DNA of 64,000 bases from Elysia chlorotica (GCA_003991915.1 RQTK01000286.1:1-64000); one strand, 5' to 3'. Numbered from the stretch's first letter, positions 35,041-47,330 are shown. The notes: a model not told the origin generated them from the sequence alone. Made by a program: numbers and translations.

Positions 35041-36249
35041 AAAAAAAGTAAAATATAGTAACGAAAATACATAAAAGTCATTGTACATATACCAGCTCCA
35101 TCAACCATGGCGTATATGAATAAAGATGAGTGCTGGGTTAAGAAACCATCAGACCAAAACAGAGGCGTGGAAATTTGTCCGAGCGAGCAGACGGGACAGA
35201 GGCCTCAAATCAAGGACACATTAATTTATCATTCAGTCTATACAATTTTTAAGCGTTACCTTCGGGAAGTTGACCATTAATTTACAGACATGCCATTTAG
35301 AAATTTTTTCAAACTTATTATTTTTATTTATTTAAAACGTAGCAGTCCACCATACGCCTTCATATTATCATATAGGGAGAAAGGATTACAGTTTCTTATG
35401 CAAACTTCAATAACAGATGCCCTTTAGATATGGCTTTTTTTGGGGGGGGGGGGGGGGGCGTCCTGGGTAGAACATCGGCTTCCGACGCAAAAGGACCGTG
35501 GTTTGAGCCTGGCGATTTCTATACCCGCTCCATCAACCATGGCGTAAATGAATAACAATGGGCGCTGGGTTAAGAAACCATCATACCAAAACAGAGGCGC
35601 GGAAAATTTGTCCGAACTAACACTGGACAGAGGCCTCAACTCAAGGACACATTTATTTTATCAACTAATCTATACACTTTTTAAGCGTTACCTTCGGAAA
35701 CCATTAATTTACAGACATGTCGTTTAGAAATTTTTTAAATCTTACTATTTTTATTTATTTAAAACGTAGCAGTCCACCACACGCCATCATATCATCATAT
35801 AGGGAGAAAGGATTTCAGTTTCTTATGCAAACTTCAATAACAGGTGCCTTTTAGGTATGGCTTTGGTTTTTTTGGGGGGGGGGGGGGGGCGTCCTGGGTA
35901 GAACATCGGCTTCCGACGCAAAAGGACCTTGGTTTGAGCCTGGCGATTTCTATACCCGCTCCATCAACCATGGCGTAAATGAATAACAATGGGCGATGGG
36001 TTAAGAAACCATCAGACCCAAACACTAACAGAGTCGTAGCAAATTTGTCCGAGCGAACAGATGGGACAGAGGCCTCTGTCCAAGGACACATTTTTTTATC
36101 TATTCAATTTTAAAGCGTTACCTTCGGAAAATTGACCAATAATATATAGACATGCCAATTATAACTTTTTCTCAATCCTGCTATTTTTATTCATCTAAAA
36201 CGTAGCAGTGCGACCTACGCCATCATAGAGAGAAAGGATTAGAGAGCTT

Positions 36250-37010
36250 GTGATTCACACTATGATAAATGGTGATTTTATCAGGCCTTTTAGTCATGGT
36301 CACTCGTTGGCAACTGGAAAGGGGGGGGGGAGGATAGAACATCGGCTATCGACTCAAAAGGTCGGTGGTTCGAACCCTGGCGATTTCGCCCTCCATTGGT
36401 TGGGCCGGGGTCAGTTTGGTGTGACCGGCTGAGACAGGAGTCATGGTAATCCCGCCATGTCTCGTGTGTGGCAGCACATAAAATTGTCAGATGTCAGTCT
36501 TAGGGCCCACTCAGAACATTGCCTATATAGTGCTGATGTTGGAATTTGAACCAACTCAACTCCAGTACGGGGTTCAAATTTACTTCGCCCTAGTGGTGTG
36601 GGGCAGCACATAAAATTGTCAGACGGCAGTCTTGCGGCTCGTCCAAATATAGTGCTGGCGTTGGACGTTAAACCAACTCCACTCCTTACCTATCGTCTTC
36701 GTCTTTGCTATGGGTCCAATCATAGCAAAGTCTTTAATAAATGCACTAGTAACATTAACACTAAAGGCACAGTGCATGCACACCAACAAATGATCTAAAT
36801 TGCATGCACAGTTATGAAATTCTACGTAGCAATGTGATAAATATAATACAATAATTATCTTTTCTACAATAACCAATCCATGATGGTATAGCCAACGTCT
36901 GATGTTTACTATCAAACCATCATATTTCGGTCGTACATATAAAAAAAAATGGGACATACAACTTAATCTTTGAAGTGGGCGCTGTATGGTCTAAGTGTCC
37001 ACACGGTTTA
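36250..37010. repeat. Segmental duplication, copy 1
   Basis: Collinear with about 38200-39010: same SINE, same truncated SINE, then GGCACAGTGCATGCACACCA, ATAATACAATAATTATCTTT and TTCGGTCGTACATATAAAAA. The shared block resumes at 37725-37820 versus 39018-39118, after about 700 bp present only in this copy. Confidence 0.9.
36321..36562 (+). repeat. Full-length tRNA-derived SINE
   Basis: Poly-G start, AGAACATCGGCTATCGAC, GTGGTTCGAACCC, body and AACCAACTCAACTCC tail. A truncated second body and tail follows at 36600-36685. Confidence 0.9.
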
Positions 37011-37252
37011 GTATCAGTTGGTCTTATCGACAGTTTGAGCACGCACAGTTCATTGTGCACTGAGTCAACTAAAACGTTCAATTTTTCTTTTGTTTGTTTG
37101 TTGTTCTTTTTTTTTGCTGACATTACTTTATTTTTTCTTTTGTTTATGAACACGCCGTAGTTTTAGTGTCATTGCTCTGTATAATTAACGTTATGTGAGG
37201 TTAATGTAATTAAATTAATTGTACGCCGTGACCCGTTATGTAGTTTTATTAG

Positions 37253-37329
<77 letters not shown>

Positions 37330-37347
37330 TATTATTATTATTATTAA

Positions 37348-37385
<38 letters not shown>

Positions 37386-37420
37386 GTATTAGTATTAGTA
37401 TTAGTATTATTAGTATTGGA
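37253..37420. repeat. (GTT)n then (ATT)n microsatellite
   Basis: About 26 GTT units, then ATT and AGT triplets. It lies in the roughly 700-bp segment that interrupts duplication copy 1. Confidence 0.95.
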
Positions 37421-37823
37421 TTTAGTATGGCTGTTGAGTAGTGTTATATCGACTGGTGCATTTATAAACACCTTTTAATGGCTGCGGAGGCATACAGTAA
37501 ATACACATTATGTTCACTAATATCTTAATATACCCGTGAATCCGCCCATCACTAGATCTACGTCTTCTAAGTTTTATAGGATGATCATATTTGGCGACGG
37601 ACCTCAAGACGAACGTCTGACAAATTGCACTTAATGCTAGGCATATCTGGACTCTTGTTTCAGTTGGTCATACAATACCCACACCACTAAGTTACTGGGA
37701 TGTACTTACATACCACGCGTAATACTACACTAGTAGCTATTATACCGTAGGTGTGACTTGGTCATCGTACACCGTATATGTACATGTACACGATAGTCAT
37801 ATGAAGTTAGCCATTGTAAGTAC

Positions 37824-38200
37824 GGGGGGCGCGGTGGCCCAGGGGTAGAACATCGGCTTCCGACGCAAAAGGACCTTGGTTTGAGCCTGGCGATTTCTAT
37901 ACCCGCTCCATCAACCATGGCGTAAATGAATAACAATTGGCGCTGGGTTAAGAAACCATCAGACCAAAACAGAGGCGCGGAAAATTTGTCTGAACAAACG
38001 GACGGGACAGAGGCCTAACTCAAGGACACATTTATTTTATCAACTAATCTATACACTTTTTAAGCGTTACCTTCGGAAACCATTAATTTACAGACATGTC
38101 GTTTAGAAATTTTTTAAATCTTACTATTTTTATTTATTTAAAACGTAGCAGTGCGACCTACGCCATCATAGAGAGAAAGGATTAGAGAGCTTGTGATTCA
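37824..38200 (+). repeat. Chimeric SINE: tRNA head fused to novel body
   Basis: A complete head (GGGGGGCGCGGTGGCCC to GAGCCTGGCGATTTC) joined directly to the GCTCCATCAACCATGG body, outside the main array. The same junction occurs at about 35520 and 35950. Confidence 0.8.
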
Positions 38201-39118
38201 CACTATGATAAATGGTGATTTTATCAGGCCTTTTAGTCATGGTCACTCGTTGGCAACTGGAAAGGGGGGGGGGGGGGGGGGGTAGAACATCGGCTTCCAA
38301 CGCAAAAGGTCCGTGGTTCGAGCCTCGGCGATTTCGCCCTCCATTGGTTGGTTCGGTGTCAGTTTGGTGTGACCAGCTGGGACAGGAGTCATGGTATCCC
38401 CGCCACGTCTCGTGTGTGACAGCACATAAAATTGTCAGATGTCAGTCTTAGGGCCCGTCCAGAACATTGCCTATATAGTGCTGACGTTGGACTTTGAACC
38501 AACTCAACTCCAGTATACGGGGTTCAAATTTACTTCGCCCTTGTGGTGTGGGGCAACACATAAAATTGTCAGACGGTAGTCTTGGGATCCGTCCACAATA
38601 AAGCTTATATTATAGTGCTGGCGTTGGACGTTAAACCAACTCAACTCAAATCCTGACGTTAAACCAACTCAACTCAATTTGACTCCTTACCTATCCTTTT
38701 CGTCTTTGCTATGGGTCCCATCATCGCAAAGTCTTTAATACTTGCACTAGTAATATCACACTAAAGGCACAGTGCATGCACACCAACTAATGATATAACC
38801 TGTATGCACAGTTATGAAATTTTACAAAGAAACGTGATAAATATAATACAATAATTATCTTTTCGATAATAATCAATCCATGATGGTAAAGTCAACGTCT
38901 CATGTTTACTATCAAACCATCATTATTTCGGTCGTACATATAAAAAAAAATGGGACATGCAACTTGGGTATTCAAGTGGGCGGTGTCTAGTCTAAGTGTT
39001 CAAACGAGTTTAGATATACTAGTAGCTATTATACCGTAGCTGTGACTTGGTCATCATACACCGTATATATACGTACATGTACATAGTCATACATGTATGA
39101 AGTTAGTCATTGTAAGTA
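38160..39118. repeat. Segmental duplication, copy 2
   Basis: Partner of 36250-37010 plus 37725-37820; uninterrupted here. Confidence 0.88.
38264..38678 (+). repeat. SINE plus truncated SINE (duplicate of 36321-36685)
   Basis: Full SINE at 38264-38511, then a body and tail fragment at 38549-38678 with an extended CAACTCAA tail. Confidence 0.9.
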
Positions 39119-39545
39119 CATCAACCGGGGCTTTCTCCGAGTTGTCCTTGAGCTCGTCATATTAAAGCAATAAACGTTCCGGGCCTTCAAAGCCCCCCCC
39201 CTCGCGTCCGGCCTTGACCTTTGACCTGCTTTTTGACCCTGACAAATTGTTAAACGTGTTATGGTCCTGTCCAGTCCACGCGAAGATAACGGCTCAAGGC
39301 GACCCGACTGTCTACCTGACCACAACACCAACGCGTGGTGAACTGGGTTGAGATGGTTAGCCTCAACCGAAGTTGATGACTAGGCGAAAACTTTAGGTCT
39401 ATTATGCGCTGTACAACTACAACTACAAGGATGGATATAAATAATCATTATTTTTGGACGAGATAGAGCTGGGTCTTGCATTCTGGTTCATGCTAGTTTA
39501 CTAAAGTTAACTACGGACTAATACACCACTTTATGTTATTACTAG
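39119..39545. promoter_or_regulatory. GC-richer segment with a perfect DR1 site
   Basis: TGACCTTTGACCT at 39215-39227 is a perfect direct repeat with one-base spacing of the nuclear-receptor half-site (HNF4/RXR type); another TGACC follows at 39235. Function is not shown by sequence alone. Confidence 0.35.
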
Positions 39546-39743
39546 TCTATAATGTCTGCATGCTTTGGGGATGCAACAAATTGCTTTATCAATGTGACAT
39601 ATTGGTACATACATGGCTGTATTAGTATATTTTATTACAAAATACTACATTCTATTACCACGCTTTCTGCTCTAATACAAGTAGTCTATAGTACTGCATG
39701 CTTTGGGATGCAGCGCGTCGCTTTATTTTATGACATATTGGTA

Positions 39744-39830
<87 letters not shown>

Positions 39831-40445
39831 CACTACCACTACCACTACCACTACCACTACCACTACAAGTTATTACAAACTATTCCTACTCTCTCAGCTA
39901 TGGCCACTTAGGGATACAGGGAATTGCTATATTTTATGACATTGGTACATACTAGTAATAGTACCCTTCAAGTTACTACGTACTATTTCATGTACCACCA
40001 TCTCTGTTATTGCTAGAATGCGTGTTTTGGATGCAGCGCGTCGCTTTATTTTATGACATATTGGTACATACACTATACTAGTACTAGTACTAGTACACTT
40101 AAAATTACTACATACTACTAGCACACTCTGCTATCACAGCTCGTCTATAGATCTAAAATGAATGTTTTTGGGATGCCGCGCCTTGTTTTATTTTAAGACA
40201 TATTGGTGCATACACTGTACTAGTATTAGTGTACTTAAGGTCACTGCACCGCTTGTCTATAGATCTAAATGTTTTGGGGATAACGCACCTTGTTTTATTT
40301 TGACATGTGCACTGGTGAATACCATGTATGAGAATAATATCCAACACTTGCATAATACCGCAAGATAACAACACCAGTGTGTTTGTCCCTGTCCCGCATT
40401 TATCCTCAGGGTCTGTCTTAACTCGAATAATGCACGTTTTGGGAA
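39546..40445. repeat. Degenerate tandem repeat, about 110-150-bp unit, with TAC expansion
   Basis: About six units built on GGGATGCAGCGCGTCGCTTT, TTTTATGACATATTGGTACA and CTATAGATCT, near 39551, 39697, 40018, 40158 and 40268. In one unit the TAC after TTGGTA has grown to a tract of about 125 bp (39743-39866). Confidence 0.85.
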
Positions 40446-40760
40446 CAAATTCCATTTTTTTTTAATTTAAGAGGTGGCTGATAATGAAATGCGGGCAGGT
40501 GACTAGTTTATGACAGAAAGATCAACAAAATGCTTGACAGGCCATTTAATAAAATAAAAAGTACATGTATAGTAAAACAAATAATAATGCCTGAAGGATC
40601 GCATCGCCCCAAACCATGCCCCAAACTGAATGATAAGGAGCACGTTTGTGAGACATATAGTAAACTAAAGATAATATTTACAATTAAACTTATCCATTGT
40701 AAGTTTATAATTATGGGACATGCAGAAGATCTTGGTACAAGTAATCGGAAGATGGTTCGT

Positions 40761-40896
40761 GATCGGCTTAGACAGGAGTCATGGCATCCTCGCCCTGTCC
40801 CGTGTGTGGCAGCACATACAATTGTCAGACGTCAGTCTTGGGGCCCGTCCACAATATAGCCTATATAGTGCTGATGTTGGACGTTAAACAAACTCA
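40761..40896 (+). repeat. 5'-truncated SINE
   Basis: Body from GATCGGCTTAGACAGG to the tail GTTGGACGTTAAACAAACTC. Confidence 0.88.
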
Positions 40897-43171
40897 GATC
40901 TGGTTCGAGAGGGGGGCCCCACCACAGATTGACTCCACGTCAGATTTAGATTTAGAATAATATGTAGTAGTTCTCAATTAATTTAATTAAAGACTGGAAA
41001 GGGACCCATCTACATGTGAACCACAGACTGTCGCAACATCGTTTGACATGGAAACGTATACCACGCCAACCCTGAATCGGGAGGGCACATTGACATAACG
41101 ATGAGGACATGTGTGGGTTTGCTAGACAAAGGGGTGTTGTTATTATAAACAATACATGTATAGGGCGTTTCTAACCGGTGTAAACGGGTCTTATCTTTAC
41201 TTTCAAGATGTTAATAACCCTTTGGCCGGTGTGCTACCCTACTTTTCATAAGTTCTTATCTCCGGCTTCTTCAGTGCATGTCCGCAGTTTTAGTAGGTGT
41301 CGTCAGAAAAGGAGCAGAAATTGTGAAAATTTGTGTCGAGGAGATTGCTTCTGTCATGTCATACTTCTGTCGCCCTGTTAATATTCATGAGCGTTCCCCT
41401 GAGTTGTAAGTGCGCATGCCCAGAACACTTGTTGAGTGCTTTACTTATCATTATCAAGGAGATTGTTTATGTCATGTTATAGTAAGTTATCAAGGAGGTT
41501 GTCTATGTCTTGTTATACTTATCAGGGAGATTGTTTATGTCATATCACACTTATCAAGCCAATGTTTTGTATGCTTTAGACCTGTCCCTGGCGGATCCCA
41601 ATTGTTGTGTATTTGAATTTTGATTCAGCAGATAGTCACCCAATTTTTGACGTCAACAGATCCAGGGTCGGTGGCCTCTACGACACTTACTACTACTAGT
41701 CCAGTACGTGTGTCCACAACATGTTTACATGTATGCTGTGTTATCTTGACCAATTGCTTATTTTGCGATCTTCGCGGCGATAACGAATGACGTATTTACA
41801 GCACTTAACCTTTTTGTAACAAATAATTAATAAGGATTACTGATCGCTAATTAGCTCCGTAATTAATTAATCTCGTACAGAACTATGATTGGCAATGGAA
41901 CACAGGTGCAGCTGACCTTAACTATCGTGTTTGTTTTTCTACGTCTCCCTTTATCGCAAGGCTCTGTTGATTTCAAGCAATCTCGGCAACTACTAAAGTT
42001 AAGAAGAGCCCAGCTTTGAATGGGTTAAAGCTAAATACAATTTCGCCTACGAACTACGAAGTTGCCATTTTGGCTCAGTCAGCCAAATTTCATAAATTAA
42101 TGCACGACTTTACGTGCGTGGAGTAAAAATTTCGTTGCTAAGTGGTTTATATTTCTTTGAAAGGACATGGTATGAATGTGCGTTTGTTTGTGAGTGAGTG
42201 GGTGGGGGTTATGAAAGGGGTTTGTGTTTCTCAGAATAGGTCTGGTCTTTTAAATTCGTCTATCCCCAACCATAATAGTTCCCATGCTTTTTTGAGAGCA
42301 CAACAAAATACACGTAATACTTCATGGAATTGTAATACTATTGTCTTTGCTAATTTGGATACGTTGTAATATAAATGTACGAATTTTCGCACATGTGTCA
42401 CGTTGACATAAATCGGTCTCTACGCAAAGGTTGTACATACTGTTGTTGAAATGTGTTAATATAAACTTTAAGCCTCATGTTGTTCCCCCACAATAACCAT
42501 ACAGTGTGTATACTTATTGCGTTTTAGAATTTCGGTTAAAGTCCAAAAGTTTCTTTTTGAGTTTGCGATAGAAATTCGGGCAATGTATGTATAAATGTAT
42601 GTATATCTCCCTTGGCCAAAAGAAAAAGAGGAGGGAAAAGGAGCCCTGAAGGATGGTGGATAAGTTAAACCCATAGACCAGGAACTTAACGATTGGAATA
42701 CAAATGACACTTGCACGTTTTATACCATGTACGGGACCGTCAAGTACAAGGTGTACGCAGTATGCAGAGCTGCCAACCCAACAAGCCATCAACGTGTGCA
42801 ATTTATACCAAGAAGAGCGTACAACTAGGCCTCATTTCATGCAAGTTTGGCAGCTCTGAGTATGTACGTATGTAAATCATGTCATTGAGCAGGGACGTAC
42901 CCTGTTGTAGCTCCAATCCTTTTAGCTGTAGCAGTACAAGTTTTAAAATAATTAAAATTGGTAGTGCTCTCGGCGTGCTATTATTTATTGTATAACTTTT
43001 GTGTGTGGTCAGTTACATAGATTGTTATTCAAATTCGTGTATGAGCGCACCCACCCCCCCCTTCCCCCGTTTTTTCCATCGAAGACAAAAGCAAGTCCAT
43101 TTCCGCTCATCTGTTTCACTTTCTCTCTCCCCTTTCTTTCTATCTCATTCTATCTCTATGACTTCCTTCTG

Positions 43172-43214
<43 letters not shown>

Positions 43215-43430
43215 GGGCTCTCCTTCCTCCACATTTGATCACATTATGGTGTACCTAGCTAGGTATAACCAGTTTTACCCGCTTTAATCCCACACGTGGT
43301 ATCTGATAGAAATGTCAGCATATGTACTAACCTATTTTTAGTCATGTCACAGTATGTCAAAGAGCACCAGTCACTTAAAGCCACACAAAGAATAACAGGC
43401 ATTAATAAGATTAATAAGAGGAATAGGGGG
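40897..43430. other. Mostly unassigned
   Basis: Holds a short tandem repeat at about 41446-41560 (three 38-40-bp units with TATCAAGGAGATTGTTTATG) and a CT microsatellite at 43170-43212. No gene was recognised. Confidence 0.5.
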
Positions 43431-43432
43431 AG

Positions 43433-43522
43433 GGGTTGTTGAGTTGAGTTGGTTTTAACGTCCAACATCAGCACTATATAGGCTATATTGTGGACGGGCC
43501 CCAAGACGGACGTCTGACAATT
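43433..43522 (-). repeat. SINE tail half, reversed
   Basis: GGTTTTAACGTCCAACATCA to CGTCTGACAATTG, abutting a forward SINE. Confidence 0.85.
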
Positions 43523-43743
43523 GAGGGAGGGGGTAGGCCCGGGGTAAAACACCGGCTTCCGGCGCAGGAGGTCCGTATGTTCGAGCGTGACCGGCTGAGA
43601 CAGGAGTCATGGTATCCCCACCCTGTCTCGTGTGTGGCAGCACATACAACTGTCAGACGTCCGTCTTGAGGCCCGTCCACGATATAGCCTATAAGTTGCT
43701 GACGTTGGACGTTAAAATCCAATCAACCAAACAACCAACCAAC
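43523..43743 (+). repeat. tRNA-derived SINE with CAAC tail
   Basis: Head GGGTAAAACACCGGCTTCCG; an internal deletion joins GTTCGAGCG to TGACCGGCTGAGACAGG. Ends in ACCAACCAACC. Confidence 0.9.
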
Positions 43744-43950
43744 CGTATGTTCGAGCCCTGACGATGTCGCCCCCTACTGGTTGGGTTGGTGTCAATTTAA
43801 TAATGTGACCAGCTGAGACAGGAGTCATGGTACCCCCGTCCTGTGTCATGTGTGGCAGCACGTAAAATTGTCAGGCGTCAGTCTTGGGGTCCGTTCACAA
43901 TATAGCCTATATAGTGCTGATGTTAGACGTTAAACCAACTCAACTGAACT
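43744..43950 (+). repeat. tRNA-derived SINE, head-to-tail with previous
   Basis: Begins inside the head (GTATGTTCGAGCCCTG) and ends AACCAACTCAACTGAACT. Flanking sequence after it matches that after the SINE at 56781-57040. Confidence 0.88.
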
Positions 43951-44409
43951 GTCTATTTGCGTGAAATATTTTGAGGTGTTATATCGTTATTATTAATTGA
44001 TATTGCATACATATCCCCCAACACTCTCCATTTGATGTTGGACGTCAAACCAACTCAACTACTACTACTACTGCCAGGCATTAATGTCGACCTTTTGCTC
44101 ACGTGAACGGGGCCTGATCTGAGAGGTCATGCTTAGTGCCTGGTTCATGTAACAATAACATGCGCGAGTTGAGTTGAGTTGAGTTGGTGGTAAGCATGGC
44201 CATTAAGTAAGAGATGTGGAAATGTCGACTCGACAGATGTTCTGAACAATTGGGCATTTAACGCAGTCACAATTACCCTGTTTCAGGGAACTGCGTAGAG
44301 CATAGCGATACCATGTGAAAAACATGGTCCAATGAATTGCCTAATTTTGGTCAGCTGTGTGCGTTTGAGATCGATCGACTTTTGCAATAGTTTAAACTAA
44401 TAACATATC

Positions 44410-44650
44410 ACATATCCCCTCCCTCCCTCTCTATGTCTCTTTCCCTTTCTGTCTCTTTCTCTCTCTCTCTCTGTCTCTCCCCCCCCCTCGCTCTCTGTCT
44501 CTATGTGTACTTATGTCTGTCTGTCTTTATCTGTCTCTGTCTCAGTCTCTCCTTCTCTGTCTGTGCCTGTGTGTATGTCTCTCCCCCCTCTCTATCTCTC
44601 TCTGTCTCTCTCATCTCTTTCTTCCTCCCTCTCTCCCTCTCTTGGCTGTA
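44410..44650. repeat. CT-rich low-complexity tract
   Basis: Impure CT/CTGT sequence. A 61-bp two-copy tandem follows at 44945-45055 (CATTAGTTAATAGAT.. and TTATGCCTCTTTGAACTG twice). Confidence 0.9.
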
Positions 44651-45290
44651 GGTGTGTGTATCCCCCTCTATATATTTCCCTCTCTTTATGAAAAACATTT
44701 TAATGTAGAGTATAGAAATGAATTATAACATTATTTTGTTTGCGTATCAAAAATAAATGTTGGAAAGAATTTTGTCCTAATTATTTAGTTAATTTGAGAA
44801 AGCTTTGTAAAGCAGTGGCTGCTATTATCTATCTTAACAAAGAACAGACATTTTACGTTATTTCTGTAACGATCCTTTGTCCTATTCCAAATTAGCCTGC
44901 GTAATGCGTTTTTATTGGCCAATTCGAATGGCAAACCTGTAAATCATTAGTTAATAGATTGTAGCTTTATGCAAGTATCCTTATGCCTCTTTGAACTGAT
45001 CATTAGTTAATAGATGGTAGATTTATGCAAGTATCATTATGCCTCTTTGAACTGTTTGAGCATAACCATAATCCTTGAACTGAGAAAGAAATGACCAAAA
45101 CGAATAAGCCTATTAATAATAATACTAACTTTACTTCAGAGCCCTGCCTGGTCCAGTTTACCCAGGTCAGGTCACTGACCGACGTGGATCGTCCAGACTT
45201 GACCCCCTTCGTATGTGGTCAATACAACCTCACTATTTGGGAGGTCGAGGGGGAGGAGAAGGAGAAAGGGAGAAAGGGAGAACGGGACGA

Positions 45291-45850
45291 ATTGGGGGGA
45301 AAAAAACGGGGCCGAATAATTTTAAATTTTCAACAACAGAATGCTACAGTAATATAAACATGAGAAGAAAAAAAACACGGAGTAGAACAATTTTAAACTT
45401 TCAACAACAGAATGCTACAGTAATGTAACCATAAGAAGAAAAAAAAACGGGGTAGAACAATTTCAAATTTTTAACAACAGAACGATACAGTAATGTAAAC
45501 ATAAGAAAAAACTACGGCGTAGAACAATTTCGAACTTTCAACAACAGAATGCTACAGTAATGTAAACATAAGAAGAAAGAAAACGGGGGTAGAACAATTT
45601 TAAAACTTTCAACAACAGAATGCTGCAGTAATGTAAACATGAGAAGAAAAAAACACGGAGTAGAACAATTTGAAATTTCAACAACAGAATGCTACAGTAA
45701 TGTAAACATAAGAAAAAACAACGGGATATAACAATTTCTAACGTTCAACAACAGAATGCTACAGTAATGTAAACATAAGAAGAAAAAAAACAACGGGGTA
45801 GAGCAATTTTAAATTTCCAACAACAGAATGCTACAGTATGTAAACATTGT
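45291..45850. repeat. Minisatellite, eight copies of about 68 bp
   Basis: Unit words CAACAACAGAATGCTACAGT, AATGTAAACATAAGAAGAAA and GGGGTAGAACAATTT recur eight times in register. Variation is mostly in the poly-A length. Confidence 0.92.
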
Positions 45851-45974
45851 GTGTACTCTGTATCCTTATTATTATTCTATACATTGTAGTTGGTCAGTGT
45901 TAAGGGATTTAAATGTCAACACAAGAGGTCAAAACGGCCAGCGCAGACCTGTGAGAAATCCGTGCCATTCCGGC

Positions 45975-46420
45975 TTAGTTTAGATCTAGTTTTAGTTCTA
46001 GTTCTAGACCTTAGTTTTGGTCTAGTTCTAGTTCTAGTTCTCGACCTTAGTTTAGGTCCAGTTCTAGTTCTAGTTCTAGAGGGGGGCGCGGTGGTCCTGG
46101 GGTAGAACATCGTCTTCCGACGCAAAACGTCTAAGTTCGAGCCCCGGCGATTGTGCTCCCTACTGGTTGAGTCGGTGTCCGACTGAGACAGGAATCATGG
46201 CATCCCCGTCTTGTCTCGTGTGTGGCAGCACAACATACTTAATTCTCAGACGTTAGTCTAGGGGCCCGTCCATAGTATAGCCTATATGGTGCTGGTGTTG
46301 GACGGTAAACCAACTCAACAACAACATCTAGTTCTAGATCTTAGCTACGTCTAGTTCTAGTTCTAGTTCTCGGCCTAAGTTTAAGTCTAGTTCCAGTTCT
46401 AGTTCTAGTTCTAGGCCTTT
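45975..46420. repeat. TAGTTC minisatellite split by a SINE
   Basis: (TCTAGT)n-type repeat at 45980-46080 and 46325-46415. The full SINE at 46081-46322 lies between, flanked by TCTAGTTCTAGA-like sequence on both sides. Confidence 0.88.
46081..46322 (+). repeat. Full-length tRNA-derived SINE
   Basis: Head GGGGGGCGCGGTGGTCCTGG, B-box AAGTTCGAGCCCC, body and tail TAAACCAACTCAACAACAAC. Confidence 0.92.
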
Positions 46421-46528
46421 TGGCACTGACAGCGGTACCGATACAGTAACATTACTTAAACATACGTGTATGTCTACTACTATAAGGAACCTGGTACAGT
46501 AGTGGTCAGTGGAGACACTGACCCGAGT

Positions 46529-46930
46529 CTTATGTGGATTTCATGCCTCTTTGATTTACGCTGACGATATTATTGAATGTAGACCTGTCAACGATATCCG
46601 AAAAAAGCGTACACATGTAGTTGAAAACATTGTGTAACACGGAGATTGGTGCTAAAAGTGGCACCTACCTTTCAATGGCTTATGTGGATTTCATGCCTCT
46701 ATGATTTACGCTAACAATATTATTGAACGTAGACCTGCCAAATATTTCCGAAATAAGCTTACACCACAGATGTTATTAATAGACATATGTGGCTTACACG
46801 TATGTTGTTTAAAACACTGTGCAATACGGAGACTGGTGCCTGACCTTTACTTGGCTTTTGTGGACTTAATGCCTGTACGATTTAATGATTACATATACAA
46901 ATATATTGGGTGCAGACCCACTTAACTTGA
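46529..46930. repeat. Tandem repeat, about 150-bp unit, 2-3 copies
   Basis: CTTATGTGGATTTCATGCCT, GATTTACGCT and ATTATTGAA..GTAGACCTG recur at about 46529 and 46678. A third diverged copy is near 46850. Confidence 0.8.
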
Positions 46931-47040
46931 TACATTGTAGTTTCAATTTTGCTGAATCCTTTCTAAAGTCTTAGAAGATACGATTTCTATTAACAAGTAA
47001 TAACCTTATTATGGTGCATGCCTATCTTCTATCTTTCAAT

Positions 47041-47330
47041 CGCTTCCTCTCTCCCCTGACGCGATTTTCTCTTGTTTCCCCTTCATCGCCATACCTTTTC
47101 AAAGACTTCTGACCATATATTTCGAAAGATGGGACATCTGATCCTTGCCCCAATATTCTCTCTGTATTCCTGTTATTTTTTTCTTGTCAAATTGCCTCGG
47201 AAACTCAAAAACATGTCATTATTCGTTTTACCTGAAGGTTGCATCATTCCGTTCAATGCCGGAGGGCGGTATTATAATACAATGAAATTCCCTGCGGGGT
47301 ACCTCTCTTTCTGTCTCTCTGTCTCTTTCA
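47041..47330. repeat. Direct repeat, copy 1 (about 545-bp spacing)
   Basis: Matches 47587-47870: GCTTCCTCTCTCCCC, TTTCCCCTTCAT, CCCCAATATTCTCTC, CAAATTGCCTCG and ATTCGTTTTACCTGAAG, each followed by a CT tract. Confidence 0.88.

Larger units (their letters stand above)
33980..36250. repeat. Tandem array of composite SINE units
   Basis: Five units, each carrying a body of about 270 bp that starts GCTCCATCAACCATGG and includes AGAAACCA..AGACCAAAACAGAGG and TTTTTAAGCGTTACCTTC. Starts lie near 34001, 34559, 35096, 35527 and 35958. Units 1 and 2 are followed by reverse SINEs (34271-34500, 34831-35040). Units 4 and 5 are preceded by forward SINE heads (35442-35519, 35874-35948). In those two the tRNA head runs straight into the novel body at GGCGATTTCTATACCCGCTC. 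Confidence 0.85.

Noticed and set aside
40530-40859. 109-codon plus-strand open frame
   Set aside because: Its C-terminal half is SINE sequence; chance read-through.
45291-45850. Regularly spaced repeats suggestive of a CRISPR array
   Set aside because: The units are contiguous with no unique spacers and the genome is eukaryotic.
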